Shown piece by piece: positions 50,518 through 59,771 of a stretch of 64,000 nt of DNA. The position numbers and the translations under genes were made by a program. The stretch is from the NCBI GenBank assembly GCA_963719325.1, contig CAVRBW010000005.1, positions 235,100 through 299,099 of the forward strand, given 5' to 3'. Under the pieces are notes generated by a model, which was not told the DNA's origin, ran no database searches, and saw only the letters and a list, made by a program, of their open reading frames with translations. How positions within the stretch are numbered: the stretch's first letter is position 1; every line of letters begins with the position of its first letter. The DNA is from DATBLE01 sp963719325. GTDB taxonomy: Bacteria > Actinomycetota > Thermoleophilia > Gaiellales > Gaiellaceae.

Positions 50518-51588
50518 CTAGGAGCCCTGAGCAAGCGCGATCAACTCCTCGGCGATCTCGTCGGCCGCCCGCGGCTTCGCGGCACGGCGCATCGCCTCGC
50601 CCATCGCGGCCAGGCGCCTGTCGTCCGCCAACAAACCGCGAACGAGCGCGGGCACCCGGTCGAGCTCCGGCTCGGGGACGGCGACCGCGCCGCCCGCCGC
50701 TTCGAAGTACCGCGCGTTCTTGGTCTGGTGGTCGGCCGTAACGTTCGGTGAGGGGACGAGCACCGCCGGTCGGCCGGCGGCGGCCACCTCCCAGATCGAT
50801 CCGCCGGCCCGCGCGAGAACGAGATCAGCGGCTTCGAGCGCCACACGGAACTCGTCGGTCCAGGGCAGCAAGCGGTACTCCGGACGTCGCACGCGCGGCT
50901 CGAGCTCGGCCAGATAGCGCTCGCCGCAGAGGTGGAGCACGTACGGACCCTCGGCGCCGAAGGCGTCCACGGCGAGGTCGTTCAGAGCCCGTGCACCGAG
51001 GCTGCCGCCGAACACGAGCAGCACTCGGCCGTCCCGCGGCAGATCGAATCGACGACGGGCCTCGTCCGCATCGACCTGCGGAAACGCGGGAATCGGCCGG
51101 CCGACCACGTGGTACTTCGACCCGTTCCGCCCCGCAACTGCATAGGCCAGAAAGACGCGCTTGGCGAACGGCGCGGCGAGTCGATTGGCGAGCCCGAAAT
51201 GGGCATCCGCTTCGGTCAGCGCGGCCGGGATTCGCCGCCGCCAGGCCGCGTAGACCATCGGACCGGCGACGTAGCCACCTGCTCCGAGCACGACGTCCGG
51301 ACGCCGCTCGGCCAGGATCCGCGCACATGCCCTCGGCGCTCGCCCCGCGAGCAGCACCGCGCGAGCCTGCGCAAGCCCGGGGCGCCGCGGCAGGCCTGTG
51401 ATCCGGAACGAATCGAAGGGGAACCCGGCCGCCGGGACGAGCCGCGCCTCGATCCGGTCAGGCGAGCCGGCGAAGCTGACGCTCACGCCTCGGGCGCGGA
51501 GCGCTTGGCCGACGGCGAGCGCCGGAATCACGTGTCCGGCTGTTCCTCCGGCGGCGATCACGCACGTCAGCTGCGGCTTCGACGACAT
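50518..51588 (-). CDS. murG: UDP-GlcNAc:undecaprenyl-P-P-MurNAc-pentapeptide GlcNAc transferase
   Basis: MurG turns lipid I into lipid II at the inner membrane face. The 356-aa protein has VIAAGGTAGHVIPALAVGQA, the acceptor site DVVLGAGGYVAGPMVYAAWR, LVFGGSLGARALNDLAVDAF and the donor loop DLVLARAGGSIWEVAAAGRP with VLVPSPNVTADHQTKNARYF. Its first 131 bp overlap the end of ftsW in another frame. Confidence 0.94.
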   Translation of the reverse strand: MSSKPQLTCVIAAGGTAGHVIPALAVGQALRARGVSVSFAGSPDRIEARLVPAAGFPFDSFRITGLPRRPGLAQARAVLLAGRAPRACARILAERRPDVVLGAGGYVAGPMVYAAWRRRIPAALTEADAHFGLANRLAAPFAKRVFLAYAVAGRNGSKYHVVGRPIPAFPQVDADEARRRFDLPRDGRVLLVFGGSLGARALNDLAVDAFGAEGPYVLHLCGERYLAELEPRVRRPEYRLLPWTDEFRVALEAADLVLARAGGSIWEVAAAGRPAVLVPSPNVTADHQTKNARYFEAAGGAVAVPEPELDRVPALVRGLLADDRRLAAMGEAMRRAAKPRAADEIAEELIALAQGS

Positions 51589-52666
51589 CGCTGCGAGCGA
51601 TGTTAAGGAGGATTCCAACCGACGCGAGCATGACCACCAGGCTCGTCCCTCCGTACGAGACCAGAGGGAGCGGAATACCGGTCAGCGGCGCGACCCCGAC
51701 GACCGCCGCGAGATTGACCGCCGCCTGGCCGCAGACGAGCGTCGTGATCCCGGCGGCGAGGAACTTCCCGAACGGGTCGCGGCAACGCAGCGCGATCCGC
51801 ATGCCCGCCCAGGCGAACGCCGCGTAGGCGGCGATCACCAGCATCCCGCCAACAAGTCCGAGCTCCTCCCCGATGATCGCGAAGATCATGTCCGTGTGCG
51901 CCTCGGGGAGGTAGAAGACCTTCGCGACGCTCTCGCCGAGACCGCGGCCGAAGATCCCGCCGGAGCCGAGCCCGACCATCGCCTGCACGGTCTGGTAGCC
52001 CGCGCCCTGCGCATCGTGCCACGGGTTGATGAAGCTGAAGACTCGGGTGCGGCGATACGGCTCCAGCCAGATCGCGATCAGGACGATCGAGCCGACGATC
52101 CCGCTCGCCATCCCCATCATCCGCATCGGCGCGCCCGCGATCACGAGCATCGCGCCGACCATCACGCAGAGCGCGATCACCGTCCCGAGGTCGGGCTCCG
52201 CGAGCACGAGCGCGCAGAAGACCCCGGTGAGCAGTCCCACCGGCTTGGTCAGCTCGGCGAGCGTGCGCGGCACCGGCCTGCGGGCAAGGAAGAGCGCCAT
52301 CCACGTTGCCAGCGCCGGCTTCGCGAACTCGGAGGGCTGGAACGTGAGCGGGCCGAACTGCAGCCACCGGCTCGCGCCGTTCACGCGGTCGCCGGCGACC
52401 AGGGCTAGGACGAGGAGGAACAGGCTCGCGAGGACGAGCATCGGCGCCAGGTGCCGGAGCGTCCGGTAGTTCCAGCGCGTCGCGATCACGAGCACCACGA
52501 CGCCGAGGACGGCGTAGATCGCCTGGCGCTTCAGGTAGTAGGTCGGGTTGCCGCCCCCGATCGTCGCCGACGCCGACGTGGCGCTGTACACCATCACCAT
52601 CCCAAAGGCGACGAGCGAGAGGGTGACGAGGACGAGGACGTTCGACTCGAGGTGCCCACGCTTCAC
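51458..52666 (-). CDS. ftsW: Lipid II polymerase FtsW (SEDS family)
   Basis: This 402-aa SEDS glycosyltransferase builds septal peptidoglycan with FtsI. It has about 10 membrane helices. Marker segments are GASRWLQFGPLTFQPSEFAK, LAEPDLGTVIALCVMVGAML, GAGYQTVQAMVGLGSGGIFG, FYLPEAHTDMIFAIIGEELG and PLTGIPLPLVSYGGTSLVVM. After the last helix a 45-residue Arg-rich tail (RDRRRRNSRTRDSGARRRPS) is translated across the start of murG. Confidence 0.93.
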   Translation of the reverse strand: MKRGHLESNVLVLVTLSLVAFGMVMVYSATSASATIGGGNPTYYLKRQAIYAVLGVVVLVIATRWNYRTLRHLAPMLVLASLFLLVLALVAGDRVNGASRWLQFGPLTFQPSEFAKPALATWMALFLARRPVPRTLAELTKPVGLLTGVFCALVLAEPDLGTVIALCVMVGAMLVIAGAPMRMMGMASGIVGSIVLIAIWLEPYRRTRVFSFINPWHDAQGAGYQTVQAMVGLGSGGIFGRGLGESVAKVFYLPEAHTDMIFAIIGEELGLVGGMLVIAAYAAFAWAGMRIALRCRDPFGKFLAAGITTLVCGQAAVNLAAVVGVAPLTGIPLPLVSYGGTSLVVMLASVGILLNIARSDVVEAAADVRDRRRRNSRTRDSGARRRPSAPRPRRERQLRRLA

Positions 52667-53838
52667 CCGGACAGGTTCTGCACGAGCCGCCGAAACTCCT
52701 CGCCGCGGTGCTCGAAGTTGTCGAACTGGTCGTAGCTCGCGCAGGCCGGCGAGAGCATCACGACGTCGCCCGGGATCGCCGCCCGAGACGCAGCCGCGAC
52801 CGCCGTCTCGAGGTCCCCGCAGCGCACGTACGGCACGCTCGCCCGCTCGAGTGCGCCGGCCAGCTCCTCCGCGGTCTCGCCGATCAAGTACGCACGGCCG
52901 GACAGCTCGCGCGCCAGGTCGTCGAACGACTCGCCTTTACGCGAGCCGCCGAGGATGACGTGCAGCGGCGCCTCGTAGGCGGCGAGCGCCCGCCGCGCGG
53001 CGGCCGTGTTCGTCGCCTTCGAGTCGTTGACGTAGCGAACGCCGGCGACCTCGGCGACGAGCTCGAGGCGATGGGCGACGCCGGGGAAGCTGCGGAGCGC
53101 CTCGACGATCGCGTCGTCGCCGATTCCGGCGGCGCGGCCGGCGGCGGTCGCGGCGGCGGCGTTCTCGCGATTGTGCAAGCCGGGCAGCAGCGGCTCCGCC
53201 GGCAGACGGTCGTCGGCCGCGAACTCGATCCGCCGTCCATCTCCGGGAACCGGTGCGAAGCCACGCGGCACCACGGCGATGTCGTCGGGCGTCTGGTTCT
53301 CGAAGATCCGCAGCTTCGCCTCGCGGTAGGCAGCGAAGCTCCCGTGGCGGTCGAGGTGATCCGGCTCGAGGTTGATCAGGAGCGCGACGCGCGGCCGGAA
53401 CTCGTGGACGTCCTCGAGCTGGAAGCTCGAGAGCTCGCACACGATCCATGCCTCGGGCGATGCCGCGACCGCAGTCACCGCCCGCCCGACGTTCCCGGCG
53501 ACGGCGACCTCGCGCCCGGCCGCCCGGAAGATCGCCCCGAGCCACTCCGTCGTGGTCGTCTTCCCGTTCGTTCCCGTGACGCCGAGGACCGGGTTGGGGA
53601 GCAGGCGATAGCCGAGCTCGACCTCGCTCCAGATCGGAATCCTCGCCGCCTGTACAAGGGCGTTCTCCCTCGGCACGCCGGGACTCTTGACGAGCACGTC
53701 CGCGCCGTCGAGCAGCGAGACGTCGCCGTCGTTCCCGAGCGAGCGGTCGACACGGACGACCTCGACCCCGCTGCGCTCGAGCAGCGTCGCAGCCGCCTCA
53801 CCCGAGCGCGCCATCCCCAGAACGACCGCACGTTTCAT
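52663..53838 (-). CDS. murD: UDP-N-acetylmuramoylalanine-D-glutamate ligase
   Basis: MurD adds D-Glu to the growing stem peptide. ATG 53838 gives 391 residues: MKRAVVLGMARSGEAAATLL, LVKSPGVPRENALVQAARIP, the ATP loop PVLGVTGTNGKTTTTEWLGA and VCELSSFQLEDVHEFRPRVA. NLEPDHLDRHGSFAAYREAK, the LHNRENAAAATAAG box and YVNDSKATNTAAARRAL follow. It overlaps ftsW by 4 bp and the small upstream gene by 4 bp. Confidence 0.95.
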   Translation of the reverse strand: MKRAVVLGMARSGEAAATLLERSGVEVVRVDRSLGNDGDVSLLDGADVLVKSPGVPRENALVQAARIPIWSEVELGYRLLPNPVLGVTGTNGKTTTTEWLGAIFRAAGREVAVAGNVGRAVTAVAASPEAWIVCELSSFQLEDVHEFRPRVALLINLEPDHLDRHGSFAAYREAKLRIFENQTPDDIAVVPRGFAPVPGDGRRIEFAADDRLPAEPLLPGLHNRENAAAATAAGRAAGIGDDAIVEALRSFPGVAHRLELVAEVAGVRYVNDSKATNTAAARRALAAYEAPLHVILGGSRKGESFDDLARELSGRAYLIGETAEELAGALERASVPYVRCGDLETAVAAASRAAIPGDVVMLSPACASYDQFDNFEHRGEEFRRLVQNLSG

Positions 53839-54080
53839 CCTCGTACGACGCGGCGCAGCTCGGCGTCGGAGCCGTCGCCCAGCACCCGGTCGACGGACGC
53901 GTTGGGGATCGGAATCACCGACCCGTCTCCGATCAGGTACGTGACCCGCGGATCCGGAAAGCGCTCCTGCAGCTCCTCGAGGCGGGTCGCCGAGGGGTCG
54001 ACGACGATCAGGAGCTCGTCGGGGGCGAGCGCCTCGAGCGCCTCGCCGAGCAGGTCGCCGTCGAGGACGAGGATCGTCAC
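53835..54080 (-). CDS. Small protein between mraY and murD (81 aa)
   Basis: The frame reads TILVLDGDLLGEALEALAPD, then ELLIVVDPSATRLEELQERF and RVTYLIGDGSVIPIPNASVD, ending GSDAELRRVVRG, with ATGA overlap onto murD. The pattern resembles the second half of a SAM-binding methyltransferase (D at strand 2 end, then the GDG/PxPxxSxD loop), but it lacks the GxGxG loop. It may be a small nucleotide-binding regulator in the cell wall operon. Confidence 0.6.
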   Translation of the reverse strand: MTILVLDGDLLGEALEALAPDELLIVVDPSATRLEELQERFPDPRVTYLIGDGSVIPIPNASVDRVLGDGSDAELRRVVRG

Positions 54081-54216
54081 GGGCCGCTTCCTGGCCCGTG
54101 AGAGGGAAGAGGCCGGGGGAAACCGGGAGGTTCCCCCATGAACATCGCCTCTGGAAGGAGGGGGCTCGTGGGGGAAACATGGTTTCCTCCACGGGAGCGA
54201 GCCGAAGGCGAGCGAC
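54081..54216 (-). terminator. Hairpin region between mraY and the 81-aa gene
   Basis: Two inverted repeats lie here: GGGGGAA...TTCCCCC (about 54115-54137) and CGTGGGGGAAAC...GTTTCCTCCACG (about 54168-54193). The second, with its GAGCCCCCTCCTTCC flank on the minus strand, resembles the hairpin after nfo. They may attenuate read-through from mraY to murD. No gene is seen. Confidence 0.45.
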
Positions 54217-55224
54217 TCATCCCCTGAAGAACCGGAAGTAGTAGCGGTAGTAGAGCGCGAACCCGCAGGCGCAGAGAATCGCGGTGAGGATCCAGAAGCG
54301 CACCATGATCTTCGTCTCCGACCACGCCTTCATCTCGAAGTGGTGGTGGATCGGGGTCATCAGGAAGATGCGTCGGCCGAGGTACTTGAAGCTCGCGACC
54401 TGGAGGATCACCGAGACGGCTTCTACGAGGAAGATTCCGCCGACGAGGAGGAGCAAGACTTCGGTCTTGGTCATGATCGCGAACCCGGCCAGCGCACCGC
54501 CGATCGCCATCGAGCCGGTGTCGCCCATGAACACCTCGGCCGGGAACGCGTTGTACCAGAGGAAGCCGATGATCGACCCGATCAGCGCGGCGCCGATGAT
54601 CGACAGGTCGAGCAGGCGCACCTCGCGGTGGCCCGGTGGGCCCGAGCGGATGTACGCGATCACCGTCATCGCGGTGAACGTGAAGACGGAGATGATCCCC
54701 GTCCCGGCCGCAAGGCCGTCCAGACCGTCCGTCAGGTTCACGCCGTTCGCAGCACCGGCGATGATCAGGAACAGGAACGGGTACCAGGCCCACGAGAGCG
54801 GGATCTTGAAGCCCGGCATGTAGAGGTCGGTCGAGAAGTTCCGGTGATAGGCGACCCAGGCGACGACCCCGGTGATCACGAGCAAGAGCAGGAGCTTCCA
54901 CCGCCCGTTCAGCCCCAACGACCGGCGGTGCGTGAGCTTGATGTAGTCGTCGAGGAACCCGATCGAGCCGCAGCCGACCATGCAGAAGAACACCGTCAGC
55001 GCGGGCGTCGAGTAGTTCGTGAGGATCAGGAACGGCGCCGTCGCGGCGAAGAGGATCAGGAGGCCTCCCATCGTCGGCGTCCCCTGCTTGGCGACGTGCG
55101 CGGCCGGGCCCTCCTCGCGGATCTGCTGGCCGTACTCCCGCAGCCGCAGGAAGCGGATGAAGCGCGGGCCGGCGACGATCGAGATCACCATCGCGACGAT
55201 CGCTGCGATCAGGACGGTGACCAC
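54217..55224 (-). CDS. mraY: Phospho-N-acetylmuramoyl-pentapeptide transferase
   Basis: MraY makes lipid I on the membrane. GTG 55224 overlaps the TAG of murF by one base and gives 335 residues with 10 membrane segments. Key parts are QGTPTMGGLLILFAATAPFL, GFLDDYIKLTHRRSLGLNGR (catalytic Asp pair), GAANGVNLTDGLDGLAAGTG and the MTPIHHHFEMKAWSETKIMV loop. It lies in the middle of the dcw cluster. Confidence 0.95.
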   Translation of the reverse strand: MVTVLIAAIVAMVISIVAGPRFIRFLRLREYGQQIREEGPAAHVAKQGTPTMGGLLILFAATAPFLILTNYSTPALTVFFCMVGCGSIGFLDDYIKLTHRRSLGLNGRWKLLLLLVITGVVAWVAYHRNFSTDLYMPGFKIPLSWAWYPFLFLIIAGAANGVNLTDGLDGLAAGTGIISVFTFTAMTVIAYIRSGPPGHREVRLLDLSIIGAALIGSIIGFLWYNAFPAEVFMGDTGSMAIGGALAGFAIMTKTEVLLLLVGGIFLVEAVSVILQVASFKYLGRRIFLMTPIHHHFEMKAWSETKIMVRFWILTAILCACGFALYYRYYFRFFRG

Positions 55225-56453
55225 TAGGCGTTGACAGTCGTGAGGGCTTCCGCGACCCGCTCGAGCCCCATCATCCGAGCGCCCTTGACGAGCACGCAAT
55301 CGCCCGGCCGGAGGAGCTCGTCGAGAAGGACAAGTCCTTCCTCCAGCGTTGCCACCCATCGGCCGCCGTACGCGCGGGCCTGCGGGCCGATGGCGACGAC
55401 CTCGTCGATGCCGAGCTCCGCGAGCGCACTGGCAACCTCGCGGTGGCCCTTCTCGCTGTACGTCCCGAGCTCGGCCATGTCGCCCAGGACGGCCACCGTA
55501 CGGCGGCCCCCGGCGAGCGCGACGAGATGCTCCAGGGCGGCCCGCATCGAGACCGGGTTCGCATTCCAGGCGTCGTTGACGAGCACGCCGCCCCCGGGAA
55601 GCGGCAGCTCCTCGTTCCGCCATTCGGAGAACTCGACCTCGAGGCGCCCTGGCACCTCGAGCCCCAGCTCCGAGGCGACCGCGAGCGCGGTAACCGCGTT
55701 TGCAGCCAGATGGCGCGCGGTGAAGTCGACCTCGACGGTGCCGAGCGAGGTCACGAGCGTCGGTGGGTCGAACGTCGCGAGCGTGACGTCGAGACCGAGA
55801 CGTACGACGCGCAGGTCGTCGCGGGCGACGGGAAAGTCGGCAGGGATGATCGCCGTGCCTCCCGGCGGCAATGCGTCGACCAGCTCGCTCTTGGCGCGGG
55901 CGACCCCGGCGAGGTCTCCAACCTTCTCGAGGTGCACGGGGCCGATGTTCGTGATCACGCCGACGTCCGGCCGCGCGAACGCGCATAGCTCCGCGATCTG
56001 GCCGAAGCCGCGCATTGCAAGCTCGAGGACGCAGATCTCCGTCTCCGGCTCGACGCGCCCGATCGTGAGCGGCACCCCGATCTCGGCGTTGTAGCTTCGC
56101 TCGGCCGCGACCGTCCGCCGTTGCGGCGTGCAGATCGCGGCCAGGATGTCCTTCGTCGAGGTCTTGCCCATCGACCCGGTGATCGCCACGAAGCGCGCCG
56201 GGCTTCGTTCCCGGACGCGGCCGGCGAGCGCCGCGAGAGCCGAGAAGGCGTCGACCGGAACCAGTGTCGCCGCTGCACCGCGCGCGAAGGCGTGCTTGAC
56301 GAAGTCGGCGCCGGCACCGACCGCGACGAAGAGGTCGCCTTCTTCGACCCGGCGTGAGTCGGTCTGCAGGCCGGTCACCTGCTCGGCCCAGGGAGCTTGC
56401 TCGAGCCCGCCGGGCGCGAGCTCGCGGACCTCGTCGAGCGAAAGCGGGATCAC
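55224..56453 (-). CDS. murF: UDP-N-acetylmuramoyl-tripeptide-D-alanyl-D-alanine ligase
   Basis: MurF adds D-Ala-D-Ala to complete the pentapeptide. The 409-aa protein has GLQTDSRRVEEGDLFVAVGA, the ATP loop VAITGSMGKTSTKDILAAIC, VITNIGPVHLEKVGDLAGVA, HLAANAVTALAVASELG and VNDAWNANPVSMRAALEHLV. It is a little shorter than the usual 450 residues. It overlaps murE by 4 bp. Confidence 0.94.
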   Translation of the reverse strand: MIPLSLDEVRELAPGGLEQAPWAEQVTGLQTDSRRVEEGDLFVAVGAGADFVKHAFARGAAATLVPVDAFSALAALAGRVRERSPARFVAITGSMGKTSTKDILAAICTPQRRTVAAERSYNAEIGVPLTIGRVEPETEICVLELAMRGFGQIAELCAFARPDVGVITNIGPVHLEKVGDLAGVARAKSELVDALPPGGTAIIPADFPVARDDLRVVRLGLDVTLATFDPPTLVTSLGTVEVDFTARHLAANAVTALAVASELGLEVPGRLEVEFSEWRNEELPLPGGGVLVNDAWNANPVSMRAALEHLVALAGGRRTVAVLGDMAELGTYSEKGHREVASALAELGIDEVVAIGPQARAYGGRWVATLEEGLVLLDELLRPGDCVLVKGARMMGLERVAEALTTVNA

Positions 56454-57895
56454 GCCGTCGCCCGCAACGCGCGAAGCGTCTCGCCGGCTACTTCGCGGTC
56501 GTCGAATGGGAGCACCTCGTCACCGATCTCCTGGCCGCGCTCGTGCCCTTTCCCGGCGACCACGACGACGTCGCCCGGCACCGCCCGCTCGATCGCACGC
56601 TGAATGGCTCGACGGCGATCGGGCTCGATCTCCGGCTCGCCCGGCATTCCCGCGACCACCTCGTCGATGATCGCGAGTGGATCCTCGCTGCGCGGGTTGT
56701 CCGAGGTGACGATCGCGACGTCGGCGAGCTCGGCTGCGATCCGCCCCATCAGCGGGCGCTTGCCCCGGTCGCGATCCCCGCCGCAGCCGAAGACGCAGAT
56801 CACGCGTCCGGTGCTCAGCTCCCGCGCGGTCCGCAGGACGTTCTCGAGCGCCCCGGGCTTGTGCGCATAGTCGACGACGACCGTGAAGGGCTGGCCTTCG
56901 TCGATCGTCTCGAACCGCCCGGGCACGCCGGCCACGGACTCGATCCCGGCGGCGACGGCGGCGTCGGGCAAACCGAGGAGGCGTGACGCGGCGACCGTTG
57001 CGAGCACGTTCTCGACGTTGAAGCGGCCGCGCATGCGGGTGCGGAGTCGAGTCCCCCCGGCGGTCAACTCGGTCGCGGCCGTCGAGATCTCCGGCTCCTC
57101 CGGCCTGATCTCGGCGTCGTCGGCGAAGCCGTAGGTGACGAGCGGAGTGCCCTGCTCCCGGAGGTCGCGTGCGAGCCGGCGGCCGTAGTCGTCGCCGACG
57201 TTGACCGCCGCCGGCGGTGCGTCCTCGCCCAGGAAGAGCCGGCGCTTTGCCTGGAAGTAGTCCTCCAGATCGTGGTGGAAGTCCAGATGATCCTGGCTCA
57301 GGTTGCTGAAGACGAGAACGGCGAAGCGCACGCGGTCGAGTCGCCGCAAGGCGGATCCGTGCGAGGTCGCCTCCATCGCGCAGCTCCGGTCGCCGGCATC
57401 GAGCATCTCGCGAAAGAGGCGCTGAAGGTCGATCGCCTCCGCCGTCGTCCGCGTTGCCGGACGGCGTTCACCGTCGACGCGGGTCTCGATCGTCCCGAGC
57501 AGCCCCGGCCGGCGCGCCGCCGCCGCGAGCACGGCGTAGATCAGGAACGCGGTCGTGGTCTTCCCGTTCGTTCCGGTTACCCCGGCGACGGCAAGCTCCT
57601 CGGTCGGGCGACCGAAGAACTCGTCGGCGGCGATCGCCATCGCCGCCCGGGCATCCGGCACGACCAGTTGCGGAACCCCGAGGTCGAGCGGCCGCTCGAC
57701 GAGGAGCGCGACCGCGCCGTTCTCGACCGCCGCCGGCGCGAAGTCGTGGCCGTCCGCCTTCATCCCGGGAACGCAGAAGAAGAGCGAGCCGGACTGGGCG
57801 GCGCGGGCGTCGTAGGCCAAGTCGCGTACCTCGGTCGGGACGCGCCCGACGACGTCGGTCGGCGCGAGCGCGGCGATCAGCCGCTCCAGGTCCAC
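56450..57895 (-). CDS. murE: UDP-N-acetylmuramoyl-tripeptide synthetase
   Basis: MurE adds the third residue of the stem peptide. GTG 57895 gives 481 residues: DLERLIAALAPTDVVGRVPT, AGVTGTNGKTTTAFLIYAVL, MEATSHGSALRRLDRVRFAV, FSNLSQDHLDFHHDLEDYFQ, VVVDYAHKPGALENVLRTAR and VTSDNPRSEDPLAIIDEVVA. The DNPR motif is the mark of meso-diaminopimelate-adding MurE, so the wall is probably of the DAP type. The longer open frame upstream is not family sequence. Confidence 0.94.
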   Translation of the reverse strand: MDLERLIAALAPTDVVGRVPTEVRDLAYDARAAQSGSLFFCVPGMKADGHDFAPAAVENGAVALLVERPLDLGVPQLVVPDARAAMAIAADEFFGRPTEELAVAGVTGTNGKTTTAFLIYAVLAAAARRPGLLGTIETRVDGERRPATRTTAEAIDLQRLFREMLDAGDRSCAMEATSHGSALRRLDRVRFAVLVFSNLSQDHLDFHHDLEDYFQAKRRLFLGEDAPPAAVNVGDDYGRRLARDLREQGTPLVTYGFADDAEIRPEEPEISTAATELTAGGTRLRTRMRGRFNVENVLATVAASRLLGLPDAAVAAGIESVAGVPGRFETIDEGQPFTVVVDYAHKPGALENVLRTARELSTGRVICVFGCGGDRDRGKRPLMGRIAAELADVAIVTSDNPRSEDPLAIIDEVVAGMPGEPEIEPDRRRAIQRAIERAVPGDVVVVAGKGHERGQEIGDEVLPFDDREVAGETLRALRATA

Positions 57896-58070
57896 GACGG
57901 GCGAGTCTAACAGGGGCCTCTGCCGCTGCCCGGGTCGCCAATCGTCACCGAAGTGGCCCATATGCGGGCATTTTGCGGTACGGACACTGGCGTGTTCGCT
58001 GCTCGCGTCACTATGCTCGCCGCGGGGAGGAGGCTGGGTGCACCTCAGCGCGGAGCGCGTCCAAAGCGGC
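57896..58070. other. Gap inside the dcw cluster between ftsI and murE
   Basis: 175 bases without a supported gene. No clean -10/-35 pair was found for a murE promoter, although the gap is the longest between genes of the first half of the cluster. Confidence 0.4.
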
Positions 58071-59771
58071 CTAGCCGGTTGACGTGCCGCCCGCGCCCAG
58101 CGACGCCTGGTCGTCGGGCGGCACGTCGAGGTACCGCAGCGCGAACTGGGCGATCTCACGAAAAGCGGGTGCGGCGACAAGGCCCCCGAAGATCTGCCCC
58201 TGCGGCTCGTCGATCGAGATCGAGACGACGAGGCGAGGCGCGGTCGCAGGAACGATCCCGACGAAGGAGGCGACGTACTTCGTGTCTGAATACCCGCCGG
58301 ACGCGTCTGGCTTGTTGGCCGTGCCGGTCTTGCCCGCGACGGTGTAGCCGGGCACCGCGCCTTCCTCCCCGGTCCCTCCTGAGACGACTCCCTGGAGCAT
58401 TCCGAGCAGCTGGCTGGCGATCGGGGCCGAGACGATCCGCCGCCGCTCGAGCTTGGGCGCCTTCTTGCCACGGACATGGTCGACGAGGTGCGGCTGGGTC
58501 CAGACGCCCTTGTTCGCCAGGGCGGCATAGGCGGCCGCCATCTGGATCGGGGTGACGGCGATTCCCTGTCCGATCGGGACGTTTCCGATCGTCGAGCCGG
58601 ACCAGCGGTCGACCGGCAGGACAATGCCCGGACTCTCCCCCGGGAAGTCGATTCCGGTCCGGCGGCCGAATCCGAACCGCTCGATCCACTGTCCGAGCCG
58701 TTGCTTCCCGACCAGCTCGGCCAGGGTGATCGTGCCGACGTTCGACGAGCGCGCGAGCATCTCGGCGACCGACATGGTCTCGGTCGGTCGCTCCTCGGCC
58801 TCGCCGATCGTCCGGTCGGCGACATTGATCGAGGGCTTCAAGGTGAATCTCGTGTTGGGGTTGACGACCCTGTCCGTCAGCGCCGCCGCGTACGTCAGCA
58901 CCTTGAAGGTCGAGCCCGGCTCGTACGTGTCCGTCACCGCCCGGTTGCGCTGCAGGTCGCCCGAAGCGTTCGAGAAGTCGTTCGCGTCGAAGCCGGGGGC
59001 GACGGCCATGGCGAGGATTGCGCCCGTCCTCGGGTCGAGCACGATCGCCGTGCCGTTGACCGCATGCCATCTCGAGACAGTGGCCCGAAGGACCGACTCG
59101 ACGTTCGCCTGGATGCTGTGGTCGAGGGTGAGGAAGACATCGTGACCCGGCTTCTCGGGGGTCGAGCTGACGACGTCGATCGTTCGTCCGAATGGGTCGC
59201 GGACGATCGTCTCCTTGCCCGGCTTCCCCGCGAGCTCGCTCTCGAGGCCGAGCTCGAGCCCCGCCAGGCCCTTGTTGTCCAGACCGGCGTAGCCGAGGAC
59301 CTGCGAGGCGACGGTGTGCTGCGGGTAGCTGCGCCGCTCCTCGGGATAGAAGTCGAGTCCGGCGAGCCCCCGGCGCTGGAGCGCAGCAGCGCGATCCGGG
59401 TCGGCCTTCCGCTGGACGTACACGAAGCTGTGCTTCTTGTTCAGGAGCTGCGGATAGATCTTGTTCGGGTCGACCCCCAACGCGTGCCCGGCTTCGACCG
59501 CGACCCGCTGGGGATTCCGCACGCGCCGTGGGTCGGCGTAGACCGTCGTCGCCTGCTCCCCGATCGCGAGCTGGACGCCCATGCGGTCGTAGATCGTCCC
59601 GCGACCGGCAGGCGTCGTCACCACCTCGTGCTGCTGGCGCGCTGCGAGCCGCTCCAGCGCCGGAGCCCTGATCAGCTGGAGCCAGACGGCCCTCCCGAAG
59701 GTGAGGAAGAAGCCGAGCATCAGGATCGCGAGGACGAGGCGGATCCTGCGATTCGCCAGACGCGGGCTCAT
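58071..59771 (-). CDS. ftsI: Penicillin-binding protein 2/FtsI-type transpeptidase
   Basis: Septal peptidoglycan cross-linker. The 566-aa protein has an N-terminal membrane helix (IRLVLAILMLGFFLTFGRAV), a dimerisation domain (TTPAGRGTIYDRMGVQLAIG) and the transpeptidase domain with EPGSTFKVLTYAAALTD (SxxK), MLARSSNVGTITLAELVG (SxN) and GYTVAGKTGTANKPDASGGY (KTGT). It acts outside the membrane with FtsW. It overlaps ftsL by 4 bp. No PASTA domains are present. Confidence 0.94.
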   Translation of the reverse strand: MSPRLANRRIRLVLAILMLGFFLTFGRAVWLQLIRAPALERLAARQQHEVVTTPAGRGTIYDRMGVQLAIGEQATTVYADPRRVRNPQRVAVEAGHALGVDPNKIYPQLLNKKHSFVYVQRKADPDRAAALQRRGLAGLDFYPEERRSYPQHTVASQVLGYAGLDNKGLAGLELGLESELAGKPGKETIVRDPFGRTIDVVSSTPEKPGHDVFLTLDHSIQANVESVLRATVSRWHAVNGTAIVLDPRTGAILAMAVAPGFDANDFSNASGDLQRNRAVTDTYEPGSTFKVLTYAAALTDRVVNPNTRFTLKPSINVADRTIGEAEERPTETMSVAEMLARSSNVGTITLAELVGKQRLGQWIERFGFGRRTGIDFPGESPGIVLPVDRWSGSTIGNVPIGQGIAVTPIQMAAAYAALANKGVWTQPHLVDHVRGKKAPKLERRRIVSAPIASQLLGMLQGVVSGGTGEEGAVPGYTVAGKTGTANKPDASGGYSDTKYVASFVGIVPATAPRLVVSISIDEPQGQIFGGLVAAPAFREIAQFALRYLDVPPDDQASLGAGGTSTG

